NCBI GenBank assembly: GCA_963773035.1
Contig: CAVYZX010000008.1
Span: 144,232 to 208,231, forward strand
Length of the DNA: 64,000 nt
Direction of reading: 5' to 3'
DNA from: CAVRXZ01 sp963773035
Lineage (GTDB): Bacteria; Acidobacteriota; Vicinamibacteria; Vicinamibacterales; CAVVIG01
Shown here: positions 28,801 to 36,082 of the stretch, one piece after another
How positions within the stretch are numbered: the stretch's first letter is position 1
How the letters are laid out: each line of letters opens with the position of its first letter
Translations under genes and position numbers: made by a program
Notes under the pieces: generated by a model
What the model saw: the letters and a program-made list of their open reading frames with translations, nothing else
Databases searched by the model: none
What the model was told of the DNA's origin: nothing

Positions 28801-28996
28801 GGCCGTCTGTTACGACTGAGCGCGTTCGCTCGATGAGGGCATCGCTTGTCGCCTCGACAGTCACCCCAGGCAGGACGGCGCCCGAAGTGTCTTTGACGAC
28901 ACCGGCGATGGTGCTTTGAGCCCGCGCTGAGCCCGGCAGCGCCGCGATCGCCGCAAGTGTGAGGACAATCGACGCCGAGATTTTCCATCGAATCAT
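25874..28996 (-). CDS. TonB-dependent receptor, Oar-like, with carboxypeptidase-regulatory-like domain
   Basis: 1040 residues, intact. The signal peptide ends near GSARAQ. Residues ~28-110 form a carboxypeptidase-regulatory-like beta-sandwich (IAGVVKDTSGAVLPGVTVEA, then GQGAYKIVDLRPGSYVVTF). A plug region follows (QTYFTVRGAGAGQTTVLMDG, then LKLNLIPKEGGN) and a long outer-membrane barrel that ends in IRIGANVTW, with the terminal aromatic residue expected by the Bam machinery. No TonB box is obvious, as is usual in this subfamily. It would import, or bind on the cell surface, an oligomeric substrate. It heads a four-gene operon with the oxygenase, cupin and glycosyltransferase genes. A motif shared with the other receptor gene lies 144 bases upstream. 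Confidence 0.93.
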   Translation of the reverse strand: MIRWKISASIVLTLAAIAALPGSARAQSTIAGVVKDTSGAVLPGVTVEATSDALIERTRSVVTDGQGAYKIVDLRPGSYVVTFTVAGFQTIKREGLELPSNFTMTVNADLKIGAVAESVTVTGASPVVDVQSNARSAVLPREILDSVPNAHTIQSVGQLVVGVTLTAPDVGGSQAMQQTYFTVRGAGAGQTTVLMDGMILNGLQGDGAIQSYLNDAGSQEMVYQTGGGAADSATGGLKLNLIPKEGGNRFAGSLFLGYESDSMQSDNLSASLAAQGVRTLDKIGLYRDFNATQGGPIAKDKVWFFASGRLFTVNKPISNTFHVPTGQTYANCVNGVISCEQGVDDQSINSVMGRVTWQVSPRNKLSAYADKIWKTRSAAMQPGDDPDTSSVVWTSPLYLTSTVKWTSTVSSKLLVEGGYSSNVERYENLNQPGLSQPWGTAAWLAGAPYRDATLGTTSHAISNAAVFGGGEYQKSPDRYNLQGSASYVTGSHNIKVGVQHSWGLDGNTLAQNADLVQNYQNGVPFTVWLEATANPKTYWSERLNANLGIYAQDQWTFKRLTLAYAGRWEYVNEQVNGQATQAGRFSTIPAFGDIKMPVWKSFSPRASVVYDLTGDGKTAARFGYNRFQQAATTTFASLYDPANALVLSSTAAWNDKNRDNIAQGSLGCSFANDPACEINFANVAQSFLVSLPSNFASPDPNIKRPYSDAYNVGITREILSGVSLSFDYFHNDGRNIFERNNILRPGTLNADGTVINPSYRPVTIFSPIDGHAITMYDTVSPAVQQAVKNVDSNDNDLTQSYNGFEVNFSARLPRGARLSGGSATDRTVANVCSAAATNPSLLNYCDQSQSGIPWRTQFKLFGTYPLPWGVQVSGAFQALPGYLLGTQALTQGGNAAPNLVAVNGLGSAWAVGPTTNYAVCPGNSASLGCAVGARVVPGMNSATLNVPLVAPGTEMTSRITQLDLGVSKRISVGRMRFEPKLDVFNALNSSDYFTVRSTTFQPTGVPGVSALGPGGTPTAYLAPASILQGRLIRIGANVTW

Positions 28997-29139
28997 TCCT
29001 CGACCTCCCGTGAACTGTGACTGAAGTGTGACAGCGGTCAGGACGGCGGCAGGCTATGCTGGTCGAGCGCCGAGATCAAGAGGTTTTAGCGCACAAAGAT
29101 CGTCCAAGATCGTGACAATCTCACCAATTGGATTCCGCT

Positions 29140-29173
29140 GGGATAGGGCGAGCGCCGCAGGGACGGAATGACC
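29140..29173 (-). promoter_or_regulatory. 34-base motif shared upstream of both TonB receptor genes (copy A)
   Basis: GGGATAGGGCGAGCGCCGCA followed by GGGACGGAATGACC. It matches the copy at 41581-41614 at 28 of 34 positions by direct comparison. It lies 144-177 bases upstream of the receptor start at 28996. A promoter, operator or transcript leader element is possible; the type is inferred only from position. Confidence 0.45.
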
Positions 29174-29240
29174 AGAAACAGTTCCTGAGCGCTACTCGTG
29201 GGTCTGTTCATTTGTGCCCTGCGCGTGGGGGAGGGCTGCG

Positions 29241-30167
29241 CTAATTCTTGGCGACTCTTCGAATATACAGGCTGCCTCCGACGTCTTTCAAACAGAGCGG
29301 CATTCTATCGGCGAGAAAGTCCGCGTGCGCCGTACGGACATAGTTATTGAAGAAACAGATTTCCCACGCGTTGTTGTTCGAAAGGAAGGCCTTCAGAAAA
29401 TACGCCTCGTTCCAGTACCAGCCGTCACGCAGCCACTCTTCTGGGTACTCGAAGGATTGAAATATGTCGTGAAAATGGACGTAGACGCCAACAGAGAGAC
29501 GCGGAAGAACTTCAAAGAACAGGAAAGACAAATCGCTTCCGCACTTTACGACGTGACTCGAATCGATGAACAGCAAGTCGCCGTCGTTCAGAGAGTCAAA
29601 CAACTCTATCGGCGTGATTTGAACCTTGTCTGTAACAATCGTCACTCTCTCTCTGTCTTCAGGTCTCAACAGACGATTGAGATTGAACGGGTAGGGCTCG
29701 ATGAACGTCATCTTTGGGGGTTGAGGAAAAAATCGGTCTACCGTGTCCAACATGACCGCCGATGAAAATCCGGAGCCCACCTCGATGATTTGCCGCGGTT
29801 TTGCGAACCGAAGAAAGCTGTACAAGAAAATCGCGTCGGGATAGGGATAGGGACTCCCACGATAGAAGAAACGGCACCCTGCGGTCGGCTCCTCTGGAAA
29901 CGGAAGCTCTGGATAGAAGCGCTCAAAGACCTTGAGAAGATCGAGCTGGCGTTCTCGATTCATGTCAATACTCGGAACGTCGCCTGCGACTGCAGATGTC
30001 GTGCGCATACGCGCCACGACGCGATCGACTTCTTCTTGATTGGGAATCGGCGAATAGAAGTGGCCAGGAGCAAATGCGCCGCAATCGTCTACGCACTTCC
30101 GCAAGCCCCTGATGTAGGGCAGCTTGTCGATCACGACGCGGAGCCGGGTCTTCGCATTACGGAGCAT
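29241..30167 (-). CDS. class I SAM-dependent methyltransferase-like protein (Methyltransf_24 type)
   Basis: The open frame reaches 30239, but ATG 30167 (MLRNAKTRLRVVIDKLPYIR), preceded by AAGGAATG, is the better start; about 308 residues. Motif I is RQIIEVGSGFSSAVMLDTV, motif II MTFIEPYPFNLNRLLRPED, and LLFIDSSHVVKCGSDLSFLF is the post-motif strand of this subfamily, which includes rhamnosyl O-methyltransferase-like and other glycan methyltransferases. Intact, with visibly lower GC than the receptor and esterase genes on either side, so it may be a recent arrival. It stands alone on the minus strand between two unrelated units. Substrate unknown. Confidence 0.78.
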   Translation of the reverse strand: MLRNAKTRLRVVIDKLPYIRGLRKCVDDCGAFAPGHFYSPIPNQEEVDRVVARMRTTSAVAGDVPSIDMNRERQLDLLKVFERFYPELPFPEEPTAGCRFFYRGSPYPYPDAIFLYSFLRFAKPRQIIEVGSGFSSAVMLDTVDRFFPQPPKMTFIEPYPFNLNRLLRPEDRERVTIVTDKVQITPIELFDSLNDGDLLFIDSSHVVKCGSDLSFLFFEVLPRLSVGVYVHFHDIFQSFEYPEEWLRDGWYWNEAYFLKAFLSNNNAWEICFFNNYVRTAHADFLADRMPLCLKDVGGSLYIRRVAKN

Positions 30168-30406
30168 TGAGGATTCATTCCTTTCAGCCGCTGACGCGGA
30201 CGTATCGAAACCGTCTGATGGTCGAGGGACCCTCGCCAATTGTCATACGCGGTTGGATCCGGCAGCAACCAGGACCGCCCCGACGCATGTCGAAATGGTG
30301 AAGGAATTCTATGGGGGAGCCCGGCGCCAGCGATAAGCGGTATCATGCGCTCCCGTAACCTGCTGCGGGAAGCACAACGCGCGTGGGACTGAAAGGGGCG
30401 AATGAG

Positions 30407-32106
30407 ATGGCGACAAGGCGAGACGGCGATATCGCGGATCGACGCGCGCTGAATCGGCGCGATTTCGCTCGACTGGCTGTGGCTGGCGCCGGTGTGTACT
30501 TCTTGGAGCCGGCGCTCGGCGGTGGATCACTAACCGCGGCCGATGCCGGGCCCGTTGTTGAGACAACTGCGGGGAAGGTTCGCGGCCTGGTTCAGGACGG
30601 CGTGAATGTCTTCAAGGGCATCCCGTACGGAGCGACTACGGCCGGGAAGAACCGCTTCATGCCGCCCGTCAATCCTCCGGCGTGGACGGGTATCCGGGAC
30701 GTGCTGGCTTACGGGCCGAGCGCGCCGCAAGGTGACGGCCGCACGGCGCCAGCACCCATCGGCCCGGCCACCGCGAGCATCTCGAATCCCGGAGCGGGCG
30801 GTGTCGGACCGACCAGCGAAGACTGCCTGGTCCTCAACGTCTGGTCGCGCGGGCTGGGAGATGGTGCAAAACGGCCGGTGATGTTCTGGCTGCACGGCGG
30901 TGGATTTTCGAGCGGCTCTGGCTCGAGTGCCATGTTCGACGGCGTCAACCTGAGCCGGCGCGGCGATGTCGTTGTCGTCACGATCAACCATCGCCTCAAC
31001 GTCTTCGGATTTCTTCATCTCGGAGACGTGGCCGGAGATGCCTATGCGGCCTCGGGAAATGCCGGGATGCTCGACGTCGTGCATGCACTCATGTGGGTGC
31101 GCGACAACATCGCACGTTTTGGCGGCGATCCGGCCAACGTGACCGTCTTCGGGGAGTCCGGTGGCGGCAGGAAAGTGGCCTCGCTCATGGCGATGCCGGC
31201 GGCAAAAGGCCTGTTTCATCGCGCGATCATCGAGAGCGGACCGGGTCTCCATTTGCAGCCCCGCGACCGCGCGACCGAGATCGCGTATGCGGTGCTTCGA
31301 GAGCTCGAGTTGAAGCCGAATCAAGTCGCCCGGCTGCAGGAGTTGCCCGCTCAACGGATCCTCGCCGCCTACAACACCGTCGAACGACGGCTCGACTCCG
31401 ACGCGAGAGAGAAGGGCATCGTCGAGCAGCACGGGCTCGTGCCGACGGTCGGCGTCGAGGCTCTGCCAAGCTATCCGTTTGATCCGGTCGCGCCGGAGAT
31501 GTCGGCGGATATCCCGTTATTGATTGGAACGAACAAGCATGAGTTGGCCTTGCAGACGAGAAGCGACGCCAAGATCCATGGGCGGACGTTGACTGAAGAG
31601 GAGCTGCGGGCTCGCGTCTCGGTGATGGCCGGCAATGCTGCCGATCGTGTCATGCAGACGTACAAGGCTCTTTATCCGGATGCGCATCCTGCCGTGCGCT
31701 TCATTCTGATGGCCACCGACCGAACCTATCGCCTGGATTCCATTACGCTCGCTCAGCGCAAGGCGGCGCAGAACCGGGCGCCGGTCTTCATGTACCTGTT
31801 CGCGTGGGAGACGCCGGTGGACGGCGGTCGGCTTCTCGCCCATCACGCGCTCGAGATTTCGTTCGTGTTCGACAACACCTCAAAGTACCGGGACCGACTG
31901 GCGGCGGGCCACAGGCTGCGTCGCTCGCCGACAAGATGAGCGACGCGTGGATTGCCTTCGCCCGAACCGGCAATCCGAATACACCGAAATTGCCAAAGTG
32001 GCCCGCGTACGTCGCGAGCACACGTTCGACGATGATTTTCAACAACGAGTGCAAAGTCGAGGATGATCCAGGCGCCGTGGAGCGGCATCTGTGGCAGACA
32101 ATCTGA
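30407..32106 (+). CDS. Tat-exported type B carboxylesterase, one frameshift
   Basis: ATG 30407 follows AAAGGGGCGAATGAG; an upstream GTG at 30383 is possible. A twin-arginine signal (LNRRDFARLAVAGAGVYFLE) directs export. The alpha/beta-hydrolase core has the oxyanion loop MFWLHGGGFSSGSGSS, the nucleophile elbow VFGESGGGRKVA (Ser in GESGG), EDCLVLNVW, and the catalytic-His region LAHHALEISFVFDNTSK. Near 31885 the frame moves back by one to give GPTGGGPQAASLADKMSDAW and ARTGNPNTPKLPKWPAY, the normal end of para-nitrobenzyl-esterase-like proteins. Joined length is about 565 residues. It hydrolyses esters, probably of aromatic or acyl substrates, outside the cytoplasm. Confidence 0.87.
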
Positions 32107-32109
32107 AGG

Positions 32110-32250
32110 AAGAAGTAAGAAGTAAGAAGTAAGAATGAAGAATTAGAACGCCAGATTCTGGATTTCTTCGTGAGCTTTGTGCTCTTTGTGGTTCAACATA
32201 ACCCGGCGAGTTCGGCGGTCTCGGCGGTTGATGCGATGTGCTTCGGGGCC
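32110..32250. repeat. short direct repeats and a half copy of an intergenic palindrome
   Basis: Three or more adjoining AAGTAAG units lie just after the esterase stop. They are followed by a TTCTTCGTGAGCTTTGTGCT, CTTTGTGGTT stretch that resembles the right arm of the complete palindrome at 47425-47491, without its left arm. The 46-base GC-rich remainder before the DUF1552 stop shows nothing recognisable. A frame over this repeat (MSFVLFVV...) is not considered a gene. Confidence 0.5.
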
Positions 32251-32252
32251 GT

Positions 32253-33575
32253 TCAAATCTGCAGCATCCCTGTGCTGTCGCCGAATTTCTCGGTAGGAAT
32301 CGCGAGTTTGTCGAGCACCGCCAGGAGAAGGTTGGACATCGTGGTTTCTGGCGTGTTGCGAATGTGACGTCCGCCCTTCAACCGGCCCGAGGCCCCGCCT
32401 GCCAGCACAATCGGAAGCGGATAGTGGTTGTGCTGGTTGCCGTCTCCCATCGCGCTCCCGTAGAGGATCATCGAGTGATCGAGCAGCGTCCCGTCCCCGT
32501 CCGGGATAGCCTGCAGCTTGGCGAGCAAATAGGCGAGCAGGCCGACGTGATAACGGTTCAACACGGCGAAGCGATCCTGATTCTCGCGGATATTCGAGTG
32601 GTGAGACAGGATGTGGAACGCATCCCGGACGCCGCTCTTCGGATAGACCGCATTACTGAGCTCCTTGGCCATCAGCAGCGTCGTAATGCGTGTGATATCT
32701 GCCTGCCACGCCAGGATCTGCAGGTCGAGCATCAATTTGATGTGTTCTTCCACATCCTTCGGCACTCCGGCCGGCGCGTCCGGCAACGTGAGTTCGGTGG
32801 ACGCCTGATCGGCGGCCTTTTGAATGCGACGCTCGATTTCCCGCACGTCACCGAGATATTGATCGATCCGGTTCCGGTCCTCGCTCGGAAGTTTTCGCTG
32901 CAGCGCCGCTGCCTCGCCTAGCACCGAATCGAGCAGGCTGAGCGACTGCTGCCGCCGGCCTCGCCGTTCCGCGTCCGTGCTGCCGTCTCCGAACAGTCGT
33001 TCGAACACGACTTGAGGATTGTTTTGCATCGGCAGCGGGGCGGTCGGTCCTTGCCATGAAATAGTGTCGCGGTACGAGCAGCTCAGGCTTTCACCGCAAC
33101 TCAAGCTGGAAGGCTCGATGGTCAGTTCGAGCGAAGGGAGCGCCGTTTCCTGTCCCATCTGGCGCGCCGCGAGCTGGTCCATGGTGATGCCCAGATACGC
33201 CTGGGGACCGGCCTTGGCAAACGCGCCGCTGAGGAACGTGGCCGCGGAGCGGTTGTGATTGGCGGTTGCGGATCCTCCACCGTATGCCTGGGGATGACTG
33301 AGGTCGCTGATGATGTTCACGCGATCGACGAATGGCTTGAGCGGCTGAAGGATTTCGGAGAGCTCGAAGCCTGCGCCCTCGGTCGCAGGCGTCCACTTGT
33401 CCATCGTGGCGCCGTGTGGGATGTAGATGCATCCCAGGCGCGTCTTCGCGCTGGCTGGTGTCTGGGCCAGCGGTGTCGCAGCCGGCACCATCGATTCAAG
33501 AAACGGCAACGCAATCGTGACACCCATTCCGTTCAGGAACGTGCGCCGCGACAGGTGCTTCTTGCTGATGAACAT
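32253..33575 (-). CDS. DUF1552 domain protein, Tat-type signal
   Basis: 440 residues. The N-terminus KKHLSRRTFLNGMGVTIALP is a twin-arginine export signal. The family signature is visible: LGCIYIPHGATMDKWTPA, HNRSAATFLSGAFAK, YLGITMDQLAARQMG, SCSYRDTISW and, near the end, LYGSAMGDGNQHNHYPLPIV. DUF1552 proteins resemble the DUF1501 (sulfatase-like) group and nearly always sit beside a DUF1592/1588/1585 cytochrome, as here; the pair is widespread in Acidobacteriota, Planctomycetes and Verrucomicrobia and is believed to act on exported substrates, but its biochemistry is unknown. It is the last gene of the unit that starts with the ankyrin gene. Intact. Confidence 0.9.
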   Translation of the reverse strand: MFISKKHLSRRTFLNGMGVTIALPFLESMVPAATPLAQTPASAKTRLGCIYIPHGATMDKWTPATEGAGFELSEILQPLKPFVDRVNIISDLSHPQAYGGGSATANHNRSAATFLSGAFAKAGPQAYLGITMDQLAARQMGQETALPSLELTIEPSSLSCGESLSCSYRDTISWQGPTAPLPMQNNPQVVFERLFGDGSTDAERRGRRQQSLSLLDSVLGEAAALQRKLPSEDRNRIDQYLGDVREIERRIQKAADQASTELTLPDAPAGVPKDVEEHIKLMLDLQILAWQADITRITTLLMAKELSNAVYPKSGVRDAFHILSHHSNIRENQDRFAVLNRYHVGLLAYLLAKLQAIPDGDGTLLDHSMILYGSAMGDGNQHNHYPLPIVLAGGASGRLKGGRHIRNTPETTMSNLLLAVLDKLAIPTEKFGDSTGMLQI

Positions 33576-33589
33576 GGCTTATTCTCGCA

Positions 33590-33659
33590 GGCCTCAGGCC
33601 CTAAGGTCCAGGCCTCGGGCCGAAACAGCCCTGAGCCCTAGGGCCTGGGCCCTGAGGCC
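33590..33659. repeat. long GC-rich imperfect palindrome overlapping a gene end
   Basis: The left arm starts GGCCTCAGGCCCTAAGGTCC and the right arm ends GGGCCTGGGCCCTGAGGCC; they can pair with small bulges around a CGAAACA loop. It fills the space between the DUF1592-type and DUF1552 genes, and the last codons and stop of the former (residues KASGPRP) lie inside it. There is no T-run, so it is more likely a repeat element or transcript stabiliser than a terminator. Confidence 0.65.
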
Positions 33660-36082
33660 TTCATCCGCATTCGAAATGGCGCACTTTCGACGACGCCTAG
33701 GACGAGTGACGAAAATCGGTAGTCGTCCTGGGCGGCTCGCCGGACGATCTCGCGGACTGTCGGCATGTCGGTATACTGGACGGGGCGGCCCAATGCGTAC
33801 GTGAAAAGCCGTTCGGTTGCAGCGGTCACAAATGCATCCGACCGGCTGAGCAATGCCTCCCGCAGGTCGTTAGGGCCGTGAAGAGGAGTACCGTCGACCA
33901 GTTGACCAGAAGAATCAATAGGTACGCCCGAGTCGCGCTCACGCCAGGCCCCAATCTGATCGAAGTTCTCCAGCGACAAGCCAATCGGGTCCATGATCTT
34001 GTGGCACGATGCGCACACGGGATTCGCGCGGTGCGCCTCCATGCGCTGCCGGACCGACGTGGTCTTGACCTGCACCGGGTCCTTCTCGAGATTGGTTTCG
34101 ACGCCAGGTGGCGGCACGGGAGCCGGCGTTCCGAGCAGGTTTTCCAGGATCCATTTGCCCCTCGACACCGGAGACGTTCGTGTGGCGACGGACGTGACGG
34201 TGAGCATGCTGCCGTGTCCCAAGAGACCGCGGCGGGGGTTCGACGGATCGATGGCTACTCGTCGAACATAGCTGCCATGCACGTTCGGGATGCCGTAGTG
34301 CCGGGCGAGGCGCTCGTCGACGAACGTATAGTCGGCGCGCAGCAGGTCCACGATGCTGCGGTCCTCGCGGACGATGCTGGAGAACAGCATTTCGGTTTCA
34401 GTGCGAAATGCCTGGCGCAGGTTGTCGTCGAAGTCCCTCGCCGACGTTTGAACCGTCGAGAGCTCCCGCAGGAACAGCCATTGACCGGCGAAATTGCTCG
34501 TCAACGCTTCGGCCTTGGGATCGGCCAGCATTCGCTTGACTTGTTGCGCTCGTATGATGGGATCGCGAAGCCTGCCCTTCGACGCGGCGTCCAGCAGCTC
34601 GTCGTCAGGAATGCTGCTCCACAAGAAGAACGACAAACGCGACGCCAGCTCGAGATCGCCGAGACGATAAGGTTTGCCGGGCTGCGCGGATCGCGGCTGC
34701 TCTTCAACTCGATAGAGGAACGCCGGAGCCACCAGGATCCGTGCCAGCGCCTGCTGAATGCCCGATTCGAAGTCGCCGTCCTTGCGTCCCTGCTGATAAA
34801 AGCCCATCAAGGTCTCGACTTCGTCGTCGAGCACCGGTCGGCGGTATGCGTGACGGGCAAGAGTGGTGACGATCTTTCGAGCGCAGGACGCTTCGTCGCT
34901 TCGCGGCGAGGATGCAGGCCGACCCTCCGGCCGGCACACGAATATCCGCCGGCGACTCGGCGTCTCGCCCAGGCCGGTGGCGTTGTACGGCCCGGTGATC
35001 ACCATGCTTTGCACGCTGCCCGGCGGAGTGAAGGCCGAATCGATTCGAAAGTCCGAATACGCTTCGTCGACACCAGCCGACCGCACACGATCCACGAGAG
35101 CGACGCCGACAACGTGTGGCCCGGCTGGGACCTTGATGCGGAAGTTGCGAGGATTCTGGACCGCAAGCTTGGCGCCGTCGAGCGTCACGTCGAAAGTTGC
35201 GCCGCCCAGCCCGCCTCCACCGAACCCGCCGGTGACGTTGAATTCGTACTCCGCGTCGAGGGGGAAGTTATGACGAACGAGCATGCCACCGCGCGTTCCG
35301 AGCGGGAGGCCCTCGATGTGACGATCCTGCGACAGCGCTGCTGGGGCCGCATACGTGACCTGAGACGGCGTGAGCGTGCGATCGCCAACTGCGCGGCGGC
35401 TGATCTTCATCGCGGCAGAAACGTAGCCCTGGATGAGCGACGGCGAGACGCCAAGCGCTTCGGCGATGTTGTCGAAGCCTTCGCTCGACGCGTCTGCCGG
35501 CAGGAGTGTCGTGGCGTCGATTTCCAGATCCAGAAGGTCGCGGATGGCGTTCGCGTATTCCGTGCGATTGAGGCGGTGCAACGCAGGACCCTCGAGACCC
35601 GCATCGGCGACGGCGGCCCGATCGAGCCGCGTTTCCAGGTCGGAAGCCACGCCGTCCAGCAACTGACGTTCGGGCCTCCGGGCGCCGCTCGGCGGCATCA
35701 TCCCGGTTTTGATTTTGCGGACGACCTTCTCCCAGGTTTCCGCGTCTTTGCCGACTTGCTCCAGGTTCAAGGCGTCGAGCGCCAGTCCGGCGGTCTTCGC
35801 ACGGCTGTTGTGACAGGTGATGCAGTACTGATTGAGCAGCGACTGTTGTGACGAGACCTGCGGCGCTGCCGGCTGCGCGGCTTGCCCGGCGGCGGCCCGC
35901 GCGTCAATCGAGACGATGGCCAGCGCGCAACAGGCCAAGCTAAGGAGAGTGTGGCTTCCGCCTTTAGGCGGAAGAGAGCCGCCGGCATTGATCTTCCGGC
36001 TGAAGCCGGAAGCCACACAGGCGCCGGAAGCCACAACACGAACTCCATCGGAAGCCACAAACACCGTCCGCTGCACGTTCAT
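33638..36082 (-). CDS. secreted c-type cytochrome with DUF1587/1592/1588/1585/1595 domains
   Basis: 814 residues. The start ATG 36082 overlaps the stop of the ankyrin gene (ATGA). The first ~42 residues are encoded largely by a REP-like repeat (VASGFSRKINAGGSLPPKGG); the signal peptide LLSLACCALAIVSIDARAAA follows, so the element appears to have extended the N-terminus. One heme site lies in QYCITCHNSRAKTAG. Domain blocks follow in order: LHRLNRTEYANAIRDLLDL (DUF1587), LARHAYRRPVLDDEVETLM (DUF1595), LASRLSFFLWSSIPDDELL (DUF1592), RRGLLGHGSMLTVTSVATRT (DUF1588, after YGIPNVHG) and SRSDAFVTAATERLFTYALG (DUF1585). A second heme-like CASCHK lies near residue 707. Periplasmic; partner of the DUF1552 protein. 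Confidence 0.9.
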   Translation of the reverse strand: MNVQRTVFVASDGVRVVASGACVASGFSRKINAGGSLPPKGGSHTLLSLACCALAIVSIDARAAAGQAAQPAAPQVSSQQSLLNQYCITCHNSRAKTAGLALDALNLEQVGKDAETWEKVVRKIKTGMMPPSGARRPERQLLDGVASDLETRLDRAAVADAGLEGPALHRLNRTEYANAIRDLLDLEIDATTLLPADASSEGFDNIAEALGVSPSLIQGYVSAAMKISRRAVGDRTLTPSQVTYAAPAALSQDRHIEGLPLGTRGGMLVRHNFPLDAEYEFNVTGGFGGGGLGGATFDVTLDGAKLAVQNPRNFRIKVPAGPHVVGVALVDRVRSAGVDEAYSDFRIDSAFTPPGSVQSMVITGPYNATGLGETPSRRRIFVCRPEGRPASSPRSDEASCARKIVTTLARHAYRRPVLDDEVETLMGFYQQGRKDGDFESGIQQALARILVAPAFLYRVEEQPRSAQPGKPYRLGDLELASRLSFFLWSSIPDDELLDAASKGRLRDPIIRAQQVKRMLADPKAEALTSNFAGQWLFLRELSTVQTSARDFDDNLRQAFRTETEMLFSSIVREDRSIVDLLRADYTFVDERLARHYGIPNVHGSYVRRVAIDPSNPRRGLLGHGSMLTVTSVATRTSPVSRGKWILENLLGTPAPVPPPGVETNLEKDPVQVKTTSVRQRMEAHRANPVCASCHKIMDPIGLSLENFDQIGAWRERDSGVPIDSSGQLVDGTPLHGPNDLREALLSRSDAFVTAATERLFTYALGRPVQYTDMPTVREIVRRAAQDDYRFSSLVLGVVESAPFRMRMKASGPRP
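35949..36060. repeat. REP-like palindromic element cluster inside the 5' end of a gene
   Basis: GTGTGGCTTCCGCCTTTAGG, CGGAAG and the mirror half CTTCCGGCTGAAGCCGGAAG, CCACAC form the complete element (35949-36018): two small hairpins (CCGCCTTTAGGCGG and CCGGCTGAAGCCGG) within outer arms GTGTGGCTTCC/GGAAGCCACAC. Partial copies of GGAAGCCACA follow at 36026-36060. The element is translated as part of the DUF1592-type protein. Related copies are at 37669, 49675 and 50715. Confidence 0.8.

Noticed and set aside
32170..32367. Small plus-strand frame beginning MSFVLFVVQH
   Set aside because: Translation of an intergenic repeat arm; the same kind of sequence produces the false N-terminus MSFVFFVVHE at 47469.
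33590..33659. Rho-independent terminator between DUF1592-type and DUF1552 genes
   Set aside because: The palindrome lacks a following T-run and is much longer than typical terminator stems, so it is listed as a repeat.
33878..35851. 657-residue plus-strand frame opposite the DUF1592-type gene
   Set aside because: Antisense shadow: the minus strand encodes a full multi-domain cytochrome with clear motifs, and this frame has Arg/Val-rich composition and no family features.
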